Shown: one piece after another, positions 34,785 to 42,067 of the stretch
Position numbering within the stretch: the first letter of the stretch is position 1
Layout of the letters: each line of letters opens with the position of its first letter
Origin: Antrihabitans auranticaus
Lineage (GTDB): Bacteria; Actinomycetota; Actinomycetes; Mycobacteriales; Mycobacteriaceae
DNA: 64,000 bases
Direction: 5' to 3'
Assembly: GCF_016481275.1 (NCBI RefSeq)
Contig: NZ_JAEMNW010000001.1
Location: 1,293,531 to 1,357,530, forward strand
Position numbers and translations under genes: made by a program
The notes under the pieces: model-generated
The model's input: the letters and a program-made list of their open reading frames with translations, nothing else
Database searches by the model: none
Told to the model about the DNA's origin: nothing

Positions 34785-35736
34785 AGCTCGCCGTCTCGGC
34801 GTACCCCAACCGCTCGGCAACCTCGGCGACCGATAGCCGGGTCTGACCGAGCAGGTCTTGCGCGACCTGCATGCGGACCTCGTCGAGCAGGCTGCGGTAG
34901 GAGGTCCCCTCCTCGATCAGGCGGCGGCGAAACGTGCGCGGTGCAAGAAACAGCGACGCCGCAACCTGTTCCGCCGTCGGCGACCGTGCCGGGTTGCCGA
35001 GCAACACGTTGCGGACCTGGCCCGTGAGGCCGGTGTGCGTTTCGGACCGCTCGAGCAGTTCTCGGCATTGCTGCTCGGCCATTGCGGCTGTGTGCGGGTT
35101 CGCGAGCGGCAGCGGGAGCTCGACGCTGCTCCGACTGAAGCACGCGGCATACCGCGGCGCACCGAACTGGATGTCCGCATTCACCAGAGCGCGCAACCGC
35201 TCTGCGACCTCACGACCGGGGGATCGATGCGGTAGTTGAACACGATCCAACGGCACAAGGGGACCGACGAGCTCGCCCCGGAGCGCGTCGATGATCCCGA
35301 TGTCACGTTCGGCGACGAAGGTCCGGTGCGACGGCGGCGCGGGTCCCGGGTCGACGACAAGCGCTACCTCGTCCCCCTCGTGCTGGGCTGTGATCTGACA
35401 GTAGGAAAAGGACAAATCGAGATAGCGCAGGCCGAGGTCGATTGCCGCCTGCAGCGTGGGACTGCTGATGAGCGCATATCCCCAAATGCCATGCGTTGTG
35501 ACGTGGTAGCGCCGCCCTACTTCGATCCCGAGGCCCGGCCGGTCCAGCGCCGAACACAGATTGGCAATGACCGCGAGTTCCTGCTCTCGGGAAACCACGA
35601 GTTCGGGAGCTGCCAGCCCGGCAACCGACAACCCGGTGCCGCGCAGGCACTCGTCGGCCGCGAATCCCTGTTCGACGGCGAACTCCGTCATCAGCGCAAC
35701 GCTCGGTGCGCGTCGCCGAACCAAAGCTGCCGTCAC
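34720..35736 (-). CDS. AraC-family transcriptional regulator (OruR/ArgR-like)
   Basis: Regulator of 338 aa. The N-terminal 230 residues are an arabinose-binding-like sensory domain of the type found in virulence and catabolic AraC proteins (GRRYHVTTHGIWGYALISSPTLQ, LGLRYLDLSFSYCQI). The C-terminal 100 residues hold two helix-turn-helix units (ARSPTAEQVAASLFLAPRTFRRRL and LSVAEVAERLGYAETASFTHAFRRWTG shortened to its core). GTG at 35736. It is divergent from the GMC oxidoreductase and aldehyde dehydrogenase genes (142 bp gap) and is their likely activator, by position. Confidence 0.9.
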   Translation of the reverse strand: MTAALVRRRAPSVALMTEFAVEQGFAADECLRGTGLSVAGLAAPELVVSREQELAVIANLCSALDRPGLGIEVGRRYHVTTHGIWGYALISSPTLQAAIDLGLRYLDLSFSYCQITAQHEGDEVALVVDPGPAPPSHRTFVAERDIGIIDALRGELVGPLVPLDRVQLPHRSPGREVAERLRALVNADIQFGAPRYAACFSRSSVELPLPLANPHTAAMAEQQCRELLERSETHTGLTGQVRNVLLGNPARSPTAEQVAASLFLAPRTFRRRLIEEGTSYRSLLDEVRMQVAQDLLGQTRLSVAEVAERLGYAETASFTHAFRRWTGSAPRGFRASAH

Positions 35737-35840
35737 GCGAATCCCTCGTATCGATCGCCGCCGTGGCCAAATCTATCAAAATTGTGGCCGCCGCTCCCCT
35801 GGGTTCTGAGCTGTCGGAGCAATACAGTTGGATGGTGGCA

Positions 35841-35856
35841 CGTGACGCACGTCACG
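35841..35856. promoter_or_regulatory. CRP-like site before the GMC oxidoreductase
   Basis: CGTGA-CGCACG-TCACG is a perfect inverted repeat with the CRP core GTGA-N6-TCAC and the C/G flanking bases tolerated by Rv3676-type CRP. It is centred 30 bp before the GTG at 35879 and 112 bp before araC. Repression or activation cannot be told because the promoter was not located. Confidence 0.5.
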
Positions 35857-35878
35857 GCCTCCACGCCAAGGAGAATGA

Positions 35879-37486
35879 GTGACCGAGCAGGATTCTTTCG
35901 ATTACGTCATCGTCGGCGCAGGTAGCGCGGGCTGCGTGCTCGCCAATCGACTGAGTGAGAATGCCGGGACATCCGTGCTCTTACTCGAGGCCGGCGGCGA
36001 AGACGATGCCGACGAGATTCACATTCCCGCCGCGTTTGCGGGGCTGTTCAAGACCAAGTTCGACTGGAACTACGAAACGACCGAGCAGAAACACATGGGT
36101 GGCCGAAAGGCATTCTGGCCACGTATGAAGGCGCTCGGTGGCTGTTCGTCGATGAACGCCATGATCTACATCCGCGGGAACCGCGCGGATTACGACGGCT
36201 GGCGTGACAACTACGGCGCCGAAGGCTGGGGCTACGACGACATCCTTCCGTACTTCGTGAAGTCCGAATCGAACACCCGTCACAGCGCTCCGTATCACGG
36301 CACGGACGGTCCGCAGCATGTCGAAGACCGCCGCTATACCCACGAGCTGACCGACGCCTGGGTCGAGGCGGCAGTCGCCAGCGGGCTCAAGCCGAACGAC
36401 GACTTCAACGGCGCCGATCAGGAAGGCGCCGGCCGCTACCAGGTGACGTGCAAGAAGGGGCACCGGTGGTCCACCGCCGACGGCTACTTGCGGCCGGCGC
36501 TGGAACGACCGAACCTCACGGTCCGCACGAACGCCCTCACCACGAAGGTGCTGCTTCGCGGCACCAAGGCGATGGGCGTGACGTACCAGAACAAGGGCGT
36601 CGAGCACACGGCGTACGCGAACGCCGAAGTCATTCTCTCGGGCGGCGCGATCAACTCGCCGCAACTGCTGATGCTGTCGGGAATCGGTCCGGCCGCGCAT
36701 CTGCGCGAGGTCGGCGTCGACGTCGCCGTGGATCTGCCCGGCGTCGGCGAGAACCTGCACGATCATCCCGTGATTCCGTTGCTCTGGTACACGAAGGGCA
36801 CTTCCGACCTCACCGATTTCGTCAACCCGGCCCGTCTCATCCAGTGGCAGGCAACCGGACGTGGTCCGCTTGCGTCGAACGTCGGCGAAGGCGGCGCGTT
36901 CTTCGCATCCCGAGACGGTTTGGCCGCACCCGACATCCAGATCCACGTCGCTCCGACGGGCTTCTACGACAATGGTTTCCGCGAGCCCCTTTCGCAAATG
37001 TTCACGTGCGGTGTGACACTCGTGAACGTCGCCAGCCGGGGCAACCTGCGGCTGCGGTCTGCCGACCCGTCCTGGAAGCCGGCGATGGATCCTGCGTACT
37101 TCGCGGATCCGGCCGACATGGATGCCGTAATCGCCGGCTGTCGAACATCTTTCGATATCGCCGAGCATGCACCGATCAACGGTTTCCTCGATCGCCCGTT
37201 CATTCCGGGCAAGGTCGACGGCGCGACCGACGAAGAACTCGCCGAGCACGTTCGCACCTGGACGCAGACGCTCTATCACCCCGTCGGCACCTGTGCGATG
37301 GGTGGCAGCGACGATTCGGTCGTCGATCTACAGCTACGCGTTCGCGGTGTCGACAACCTGCGCGTAGTCGACGCGTCCGTCATGCCGGAAGTCGTCCGGG
37401 GCAACACCAACGCACCAACGATCATGATCGCCGAAAAGGCCGCCGACCTCATCCTCGGCCGCACCCCGTCAGGAGCTACCAGATGA
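35879..37486 (+). CDS. GMC-family FAD-dependent alcohol oxidase / dehydrogenase
   Basis: Choline dehydrogenase-like enzyme of 535 aa, oxidising an alcohol to the aldehyde. Dinucleotide-binding VIVGAGSAGCVLANRLSE (residues 9-26), the GMC signature GGCSSMNAMIYIRGNRADYDGW, ILSGGAINSPQLLMLSGIGP and the active-site His in YHPVGTCAMG are present, with Asn in EVVRGNTNAPTIMIAEKAAD. GTG at 35879 has AAGGAG 5 bp upstream. It is coupled by ATGA overlap to an aldehyde dehydrogenase, so together they convert an alcohol to the acid; substrate identity is unknown. Confidence 0.93.
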   Translation: MTEQDSFDYVIVGAGSAGCVLANRLSENAGTSVLLLEAGGEDDADEIHIPAAFAGLFKTKFDWNYETTEQKHMGGRKAFWPRMKALGGCSSMNAMIYIRGNRADYDGWRDNYGAEGWGYDDILPYFVKSESNTRHSAPYHGTDGPQHVEDRRYTHELTDAWVEAAVASGLKPNDDFNGADQEGAGRYQVTCKKGHRWSTADGYLRPALERPNLTVRTNALTTKVLLRGTKAMGVTYQNKGVEHTAYANAEVILSGGAINSPQLLMLSGIGPAAHLREVGVDVAVDLPGVGENLHDHPVIPLLWYTKGTSDLTDFVNPARLIQWQATGRGPLASNVGEGGAFFASRDGLAAPDIQIHVAPTGFYDNGFREPLSQMFTCGVTLVNVASRGNLRLRSADPSWKPAMDPAYFADPADMDAVIAGCRTSFDIAEHAPINGFLDRPFIPGKVDGATDEELAEHVRTWTQTLYHPVGTCAMGGSDDSVVDLQLRVRGVDNLRVVDASVMPEVVRGNTNAPTIMIAEKAADLILGRTPSGATR

Positions 37487-38970
37487 CCACCACAGCAGAC
37501 GTTTCCACCGAAACCTTCGATTCACTCGATCCTGCGACCGGTGACGTCGTAGGTACCTACCCGGTCAATACAGCCGAGCAGGTCGACGAGACCGTCGAAA
37601 AGGCGCGCGTCGCAGCGGAATGGTGGAGTGGGCTCACCTACGACGAGCGTGGCCAGCGGCTACGCGCATTCGCCGGTGTCATCGCGCGCCGGATGGCTCA
37701 ACTCGCAGACGTGATTCACCTCGAGACCGGCAAGCCGCATTCCGATGCCCAACTCGAGGCCGCTCTGGCTCTCGACCACATCGCCTGGGCGTCGAAGAAC
37801 TCCAAGAAGGTTCTGGGCCGCAAGAGCGTCTCGTCGGGCCTGATCATGTCGGACCACTCGGCGTCGGTGGAATACCTGCCGCTCGGCGTGATCGGCGTGA
37901 TCGGTCCGTGGAACTACCCCGTCTTCACCCCGCTGGGCTCCATCACCTATGCGCTCGCGGCCGGCAACGCGGTCGTCTTCAAGCCGAGCGAGTACACGCC
38001 TGGCGTCGGCGCGTGGCTGGTCAACGCGTTTGCGCAGGTTGTTCCGGAAGCTCCTGTACTGCAGCTGATTACAGGTTTCGGCGCCACCGGAGAAGCGCTG
38101 TGCCGGTCGGGTGTGAACAAGATTGCGTTCACGGGTTCGGCAGCGACAGGCAGGCGCGTCATGCACGCGTGCGCCGACACGCTGACGCCGGTGATCATCG
38201 AGGGCGGCGGCAAGGACGCACTCATCGTCGATGCGGACGCCGACATCAAGAAGGCCGCCGACGCAGCCGTCTGGGGTGGTCTCGCCAATGCCGGCCAGAC
38301 CTGCGTCGGAGTCGAGCGTGTGTACGTCCATCAGGATGTGTACGACGAATTCATCACCGCCGTAACCGAATTGGCCGAGCCAATTAGAGCGGGCGGCGAC
38401 GCGGACGCCAAAATCGGCGCCATGACGATGCCGAGCCAGCCCGACGTGGTCCGCCGGCACATCACCGACGCGCTCGAGCGCGGCGGCCGGGCAATTCTCG
38501 GCGGCCTCGGATCGGTCGGCGAGCGGTTCGTCCAGCCGACGATCCTCGTCGACGTGCCGGAAGACTCCATCGCGAACACCGAGGAAACGTTCGGACCGAC
38601 GCTGACCATCGCCAAGGTTCGCGACATGGACGAGGCAGTGAAGCTGACGAACAACTCGAAGTACGCCCTCGGCTCCACGGTGTTCTCGAAGAAGCGCGGC
38701 AAGGAGCTCGCCCACCGCATCCGGTCGGGAATGACGGCCGTCAACTCCGTCATCTCGTTTGCGGCAATTCCGTCGCTCCCGTTCGGCGGCATCGGCGACT
38801 CCGGCTTCGGCCGCATTCACGGTGCCGACGGGCTCCGCGAGTTCACCTACGCCAAAGCTGTTGCGAGCCGGCGCATGCCGGGCCTCATGAACCTCACGAG
38901 CTTCGGTCGAACGGCCTCGAACGACAAGGCAGTCATAACCCTCGCCAACGTGCTTCACGGACGCGGCTGA
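37483..38970 (+). CDS. Aldehyde dehydrogenase
   Basis: NAD(P)-dependent aldehyde dehydrogenase, 495 aa. Catalytic Cys is in GLANAGQTCVGVERVYV (near C270), the general base Glu in IIEGGGKDALIV, the catalytic Asn in GPWNYPVFTPLG, and cofactor-binding FTGSAATGRRV. The sequence ends with a hydrophobic stretch (MPGLMNLTSFGRTASNDKAVI) similar to membrane-associated fatty-aldehyde dehydrogenases. ATG at 37483 overlaps the GMC stop; the same frame is open far upstream but only in the shadow of the GMC gene. A strong terminator follows. Confidence 0.93.
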   Translation: MTTTADVSTETFDSLDPATGDVVGTYPVNTAEQVDETVEKARVAAEWWSGLTYDERGQRLRAFAGVIARRMAQLADVIHLETGKPHSDAQLEAALALDHIAWASKNSKKVLGRKSVSSGLIMSDHSASVEYLPLGVIGVIGPWNYPVFTPLGSITYALAAGNAVVFKPSEYTPGVGAWLVNAFAQVVPEAPVLQLITGFGATGEALCRSGVNKIAFTGSAATGRRVMHACADTLTPVIIEGGGKDALIVDADADIKKAADAAVWGGLANAGQTCVGVERVYVHQDVYDEFITAVTELAEPIRAGGDADAKIGAMTMPSQPDVVRRHITDALERGGRAILGGLGSVGERFVQPTILVDVPEDSIANTEETFGPTLTIAKVRDMDEAVKLTNNSKYALGSTVFSKKRGKELAHRIRSGMTAVNSVISFAAIPSLPFGGIGDSGFGRIHGADGLREFTYAKAVASRRMPGLMNLTSFGRTASNDKAVITLANVLHGRG

Positions 38971-38988
38971 TCCCAGATCGGTCCCCAG

Positions 38989-39022
38989 ACACCCCCACTT
39001 GGCTCTCGAGTGGGGGTGTTTT
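38989..39022 (+). terminator. Rho-independent terminator after the aldehyde dehydrogenase
   Basis: ACACCCCCACT (38989-38999) pairs perfectly with AGTGGGGGTGT (39009-39019) around a nine-base loop, and TTTGG follows. It lies 18 bp after the stop and closes the GMC-aldehyde dehydrogenase operon. Confidence 0.9.
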
Positions 39023-39051
39023 GGACTTCACGCCGTCACCGACAATATTTC

Positions 39052-39085
39052 TTGTCTTGACAAATTTTGTTTTCGGTACGACAGT
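39052..39085 (+). promoter_or_regulatory. Promoter and operator of the ArsR/SRPBCC gene pair
   Basis: TTGACA (39057-39062) is followed after 17 bp by GACAGT (39080-39085), which places the start of transcription near the ATG at 39092, again leaderless. The -35 overlaps a dyad TTGTC-TT-GACAA (39052-39063), a candidate site for the encoded ArsR-type repressor. The AT-rich stretch between the two elements stands out from its surroundings. Confidence 0.6.
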
Positions 39086-39091
39086 TGTCCC

Positions 39092-39679
39092 ATGCACGAA
39101 GTAGCAGTCATCAACAGTTCGGCCGCCGCCGAGATCTCGCTGGACCCCACCCGGGCCGCGTTGCTGGCCGCACTGGTCGAACCGGGTTCCGCATCGAGCC
39201 TGGCCGGCCAGGTCGGGCTGACGCGACAGAAGGCCAACTACCACCTCCACGCGCTCGAAAAGCACGGGCTGATCGAACTCGTGGAGGAACGCAAGAAGGG
39301 CAACGTCGTCGAGCGGCTGATGCAAGCGACCGCCGCGTCCTTCGTCATCTCCCCTACCGCGCTCTCGGCAGTCGCGCCAGATCCCAGCCGGTTCCCGGAC
39401 CAGCTGTCGGCACGCTGGATGCTCGCGCTCGCCGCACGGCTGGTCCGTGAGGTCGGTGACCTCATCACCGGCGCAACAGCGGCCAAGCGGCAACTCGCGA
39501 CCTTTGCGATCGACAGCGACATTCGTTTCGCCTCGGCCGCGGACCGTGCCGCATTCGCAGAAGAGCTGAGCGAGTCAGTCAAGACACTGGTTGCCAAGTA
39601 CCACAACGAAACTACGGCGAACGGGCGCAACCACCGATTCGTCGTCGCCCTACATCCGAGCCCCAAGAAGGAGCAATAG
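39092..39679 (+). CDS. ArsR-type winged-helix regulator
   Basis: DNA-binding protein of 195 aa. The winged helix is at residues 15-75 (DPTRAALLAALVEPGSASSLAG, LTRQKANYHLHALEKHGLIELVEERKKG in part), which has the MarR/ArsR layout without the metal-binding cysteines. A helical C-terminal part follows. It is paired, two bases apart, with an SRPBCC/AHSA1 gene, a very common actinobacterial arrangement in which the regulator controls the SRPBCC protein. ATG at 39092 was chosen because the promoter and dyad lie directly before it; a longer start at 38999 would overlap the terminator. Confidence 0.87.
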   Translation: MHEVAVINSSAAAEISLDPTRAALLAALVEPGSASSLAGQVGLTRQKANYHLHALEKHGLIELVEERKKGNVVERLMQATAASFVISPTALSAVAPDPSRFPDQLSARWMLALAARLVREVGDLITGATAAKRQLATFAIDSDIRFASAADRAAFAEELSESVKTLVAKYHNETTANGRNHRFVVALHPSPKKEQ

Positions 39680-39681
39680 CC

Positions 39682-40392
39682 ATGCCCGAGTTCAAGATTC
39701 AGCGCCAGGTCGTACTGCACGCCAGCCCGCAGGAGGTGTTCGACGCGATCACCGCGGGCACGGCGGGCTGGATGTTTCCGACGGGTGGCGACCCTGCAAT
39801 CGACGGCACGCAGCCCGATGCCGACCCCGTCGTCGCGTGGGAACCGCCCAACAAGTTTGCGGTACGCCAGGAAGCCGACGGGTGGTTCAACGCCCTCGAG
39901 TACCTGATCGAGGCGCGCGACGGCAGTACGGCAACGCTTCGGTACGTGCATTCCGGCATCTTCACCGACGACTGGGACAACCAGTACGACGGCGCCGGCA
40001 GGCACACCGATTTCTACCTCCACAGTCTGGGCCAGTATGTACGTCATTTCCCCGGCCGACCGGTCACCTACGTGTCCGCAGATGGACCGCAAGGATCGGC
40101 GACACCCGACGGAGTCGACATCCTCCGTCGGGCAATCGGATTGGGCGCCACCGCACAGGTCGGAGACGCGGTAACTTTCGATGTGCCCGGCTTGGGCACG
40201 ATCGACGCCGAAGTCGATTACGCCAACGACTACTTCATCGGCCTCCGCAGCGCCGACACCCTGTACCGCTTCTATGGCCGCAACCACTTCGGCGGCACAG
40301 TCGACGCCGCGCATCACATCTTCGACCCGACCGCCGACCAGGAGGCGACGCAGGCAGCGTGGCAAGCCTGGCTCGACAACGTTTACGCCTGA
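39682..40392 (+). CDS. SRPBCC (AHSA1/START-like) ligand-binding protein
   Basis: Soluble protein of 236 aa with a START/Bet v1-like fold. The N-terminal signature IQRQVVLHASPQEVFDAITAG and the WEPPNKFAVRQEADGWFNALEYLIE strand pattern are typical of AHSA1 proteins, which bind small hydrophobic ligands or act as Hsp90-activator-like domains. The second half (GLGATAQVGDAVTFDVPGLG, YFIGLRSADTLYRFYGRNHF) extends the fold beyond the usual 150 residues. Cotranscribed with the ArsR-type gene. No enzymatic residues could be assigned. Confidence 0.87.
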   Translation: MPEFKIQRQVVLHASPQEVFDAITAGTAGWMFPTGGDPAIDGTQPDADPVVAWEPPNKFAVRQEADGWFNALEYLIEARDGSTATLRYVHSGIFTDDWDNQYDGAGRHTDFYLHSLGQYVRHFPGRPVTYVSADGPQGSATPDGVDILRRAIGLGATAQVGDAVTFDVPGLGTIDAEVDYANDYFIGLRSADTLYRFYGRNHFGGTVDAAHHIFDPTADQEATQAAWQAWLDNVYA

Positions 40393-40396
40393 CGAC

Positions 40397-40420
40397 TTGA
40401 CCTCAACCATAGTTCAGGTT
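40397..40420 (+). promoter_or_regulatory. MerR-type dyad before the DUF6069-like gene
   Basis: ACCTCAAC (40400-40407) and AGTTCAGGT (40411-40419) form an inverted repeat with one mismatch, the shape of MerR/SoxR operators, beginning inside a TTGACC -35 (40397-40402). A -10 with the long 19-bp spacer would fall near 40422 but matches consensus poorly. No MerR gene lies in the window. Confidence 0.4.
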
Positions 40421-40462
40421 GAACACTCGTATGCAGACAACCCGAAACCCCTAGGAGTTCAG

Positions 40463-40900
40463 ATGACCACCACCCTCGAAACCCGCACGCAGCGAATCAA
40501 ATCCCTCGAACTGACCCGTGTCGAAGCCGTCGTGGCGACCGTCGTAGTCGGCCTCGCCGTGAACCTCTTACTGTGGCTCATCGGCCTCGGCGCCGGTGGC
40601 TCGTTCGAGGTCACCGATGCCGGCGAAAAGATGACTGTCGCGCCGGGCGGCGTCGTCGTCCTGTCCGTCGTGCCCACGATCGTCGGTATGACCGCCGCCG
40701 CACTGCTGTCACTCCGATGGGTGAGCGTGATCCGTATCGCCCAGGTCGTCGGACCGGTCCTGTCGCTCGCCACGATCGCGGGAACCATCCTGTCCGACTT
40801 CGACGGTGCGTCCACGGTGTCGCTCGCCGCGATGCACGTCGCACTCGCCGCGGTCGTCTACTTCGGACTCGAGGGCATGCGCCGCGGCATCACCAAGTAG
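40463..40900 (+). CDS. Four-helix membrane protein, DUF6069-like, copy 1
   Basis: Membrane protein of 145 aa with four predicted segments (about residues 22-44, 62-85, 90-112, 117-138), function unknown. Landmarks are NLLLWLIGLGAGGSFEVTD after the first segment and AAMHVALAAVVYFGLEG in the last. It resembles the actinobacterial DUF6069 family. A paralogue lies 253 bp downstream (41154-41600) with the same layout, including GGSFEF and ALLSLxW, so this is a local duplication. ATG at 40463 follows TAGGAG. Confidence 0.8.
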   Translation: MTTTLETRTQRIKSLELTRVEAVVATVVVGLAVNLLLWLIGLGAGGSFEVTDAGEKMTVAPGGVVVLSVVPTIVGMTAAALLSLRWVSVIRIAQVVGPVLSLATIAGTILSDFDGASTVSLAAMHVALAAVVYFGLEGMRRGITK

Positions 40901-41063
40901 TTCGCAACGTCGCGCCGAGCTTGGCGGCCTCGTAGTGCGCCAGCTCGCGCGCGATTTGCGCGTCAGCGGTAGCAAGCTTCGGCCCGAATCGTCTGTTCGA
41001 ACGCCATTTCGCGGGTCGGCTCACCGACGACCGATTGACCGCGCCGCTGACGATTCTGGGCAC
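40890..41063 (-). CDS. Possible small protein, opposite strand between the two DUF6069-like genes
   Basis: A 57-codon frame from GTG at 41063 to TGA at 40890 reads VPRIVSGAVNRS..., with a hydrophilic and amphipathic second half ADAQIARELAHYEAAKLGA that looks like a natural helix rather than shadow sequence. Third codon positions are mostly G or C, as in its neighbours. It overlaps the end of the first DUF6069-like gene by 11 bp, and its ribosome site is weak (GCGGAA). Without it the 253-bp gap would be unexplained. Unknown function; it could also be noncoding. Confidence 0.4.
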   Translation of the reverse strand: MPRIVSGAVNRSSVSRPAKWRSNRRFGPKLATADAQIARELAHYEAAKLGATLRTTW

Positions 41064-41153
41064 ATTCCGCGACTGAACTTCTTGACCAAGTAGCGCGTGA
41101 AAAGGGGAGAATCAAGACATCACGATCTTGAACAGCCCACCTGAGGAGTTCGA

Positions 41154-41600
41154 ATGCCCGGTGCACTTTCGGTCAGGTCGTTGACTCTGACCAGAACCCA
41201 AGCCGTTCCTGCCACCGTGCTCGGCGCGCTCGCCGTCAACCTGGTGATCTGGTTGATCGGATTGGCTGCAGGCGGCAGTTTCGAGTTCGTCGACGAGAAC
41301 GATGTAGCACGAAAGGCCGCGCCGATGGGTGTCATCGTCCTGACGCTCGGACCGGCAACGGTCGGCATGCTGGCCGCGGCACTGCTCTCGCTGCAGTGGC
41401 CGATCTTCGTTCGGATCGCGCAGGTCATCGGCCCGGTACTGGCTCTTCTGACGATCTGGCTCACGATCGACGCGGACTTCGACGGCGTGAGTACGACCGC
41501 CCTTGCCGCGATGCATGTGGTCCTCGCAATCGCACTCGTCGTCGGCCTGGAAGCGATGTACCGCGGAATCAACGTGCGCGCGCAACAGGGAATCCGATGA
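41154..41600 (+). CDS. Four-helix membrane protein, DUF6069-like, copy 2
   Basis: Paralogue of 40463-40900, 148 aa, with four membrane segments and the shared blocks NLVIWLIGLAAGGSFEFVDE, GMLAAALLSLQWPIFVRIAQVIGPVL and ALAAMHVVLAIALVVGLEAMYRGI. The loop after the first segment differs (ENDVARKAAPMG), so the copies may have diverged in partner or ligand. GAGGAG lies before ATG at 41154. The stop overlaps the next start (ATGA), so it is coupled with a DUF2231 membrane protein. Confidence 0.8.
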   Translation: MPGALSVRSLTLTRTQAVPATVLGALAVNLVIWLIGLAAGGSFEFVDENDVARKAAPMGVIVLTLGPATVGMLAAALLSLQWPIFVRIAQVIGPVLALLTIWLTIDADFDGVSTTALAAMHVVLAIALVVGLEAMYRGINVRAQQGIR

Positions 41601-42067
41601 CCACCTTCGACGGACTGCCCACCCATCCACTTCTCGTCCACGTCATCGTCGTACTCACACCGCTGACCGCGGTGCTCGCAATCGCGTGCGCCCTCTGGCC
41701 CGCGGCACGCCGCCGATTCATCTGGCTGCTGCTGCCGTTCGCCTTGATCGTCCTCGTGCTCACCCCCATCACAACCAACGCGGGCGAATGGCTCGAAGAC
41801 CAGTTCGGCGAAGTGCCTGCCATCGAAACCCACGCCGACCTGGGCGAGACGATGATCTACTTCGCGCTCGCGCTGACGCTCGTCGCAGCGGCAGTCACGG
41901 CGGTGCACTACTTCGAGCAGCGCGCGAAACCGTTGAAACCCGCCGTGGTGTGGGCGATCGCTGCTGTCACGATCGTTGTGGCGATCGCGACGTGCGTGCA
42001 GGTCTACCGCATCGGCGACTCGGGTGCTCGCGCCGTGTGGGGCACGACCGCTCTCGCCGAGCCCTAA
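41597..42067 (+). CDS. DUF2231 membrane protein
   Basis: Predicted four-helix membrane protein of 156 aa. The opening TFDGLPTHPLLVHVIVVLTPLTAVLAI carries the THP-LLVHV motif of DUF2231 proteins, whose histidines suggest heme or metal binding; this is not proven. The end IGDSGARAVWG is also typical. Its ATG overlaps the upstream DUF6069-like stop and its own stop overlaps the convergent sulfatase by four bases. Confidence 0.85.
   Translation: MTTFDGLPTHPLLVHVIVVLTPLTAVLAIACALWPAARRRFIWLLLPFALIVLVLTPITTNAGEWLEDQFGEVPAIETHADLGETMIYFALALTLVAAAVTAVHYFEQRAKPLKPAVVWAIAAVTIVVAIATCVQVYRIGDSGARAVWGTTALAEP

Noticed and set aside
36448-37482. N-terminal extension of the aldehyde dehydrogenase
   Set aside because: Open only as a shadow of the GMC oxidoreductase gene; the enzyme starts at 37483 with the ATGA overlap.
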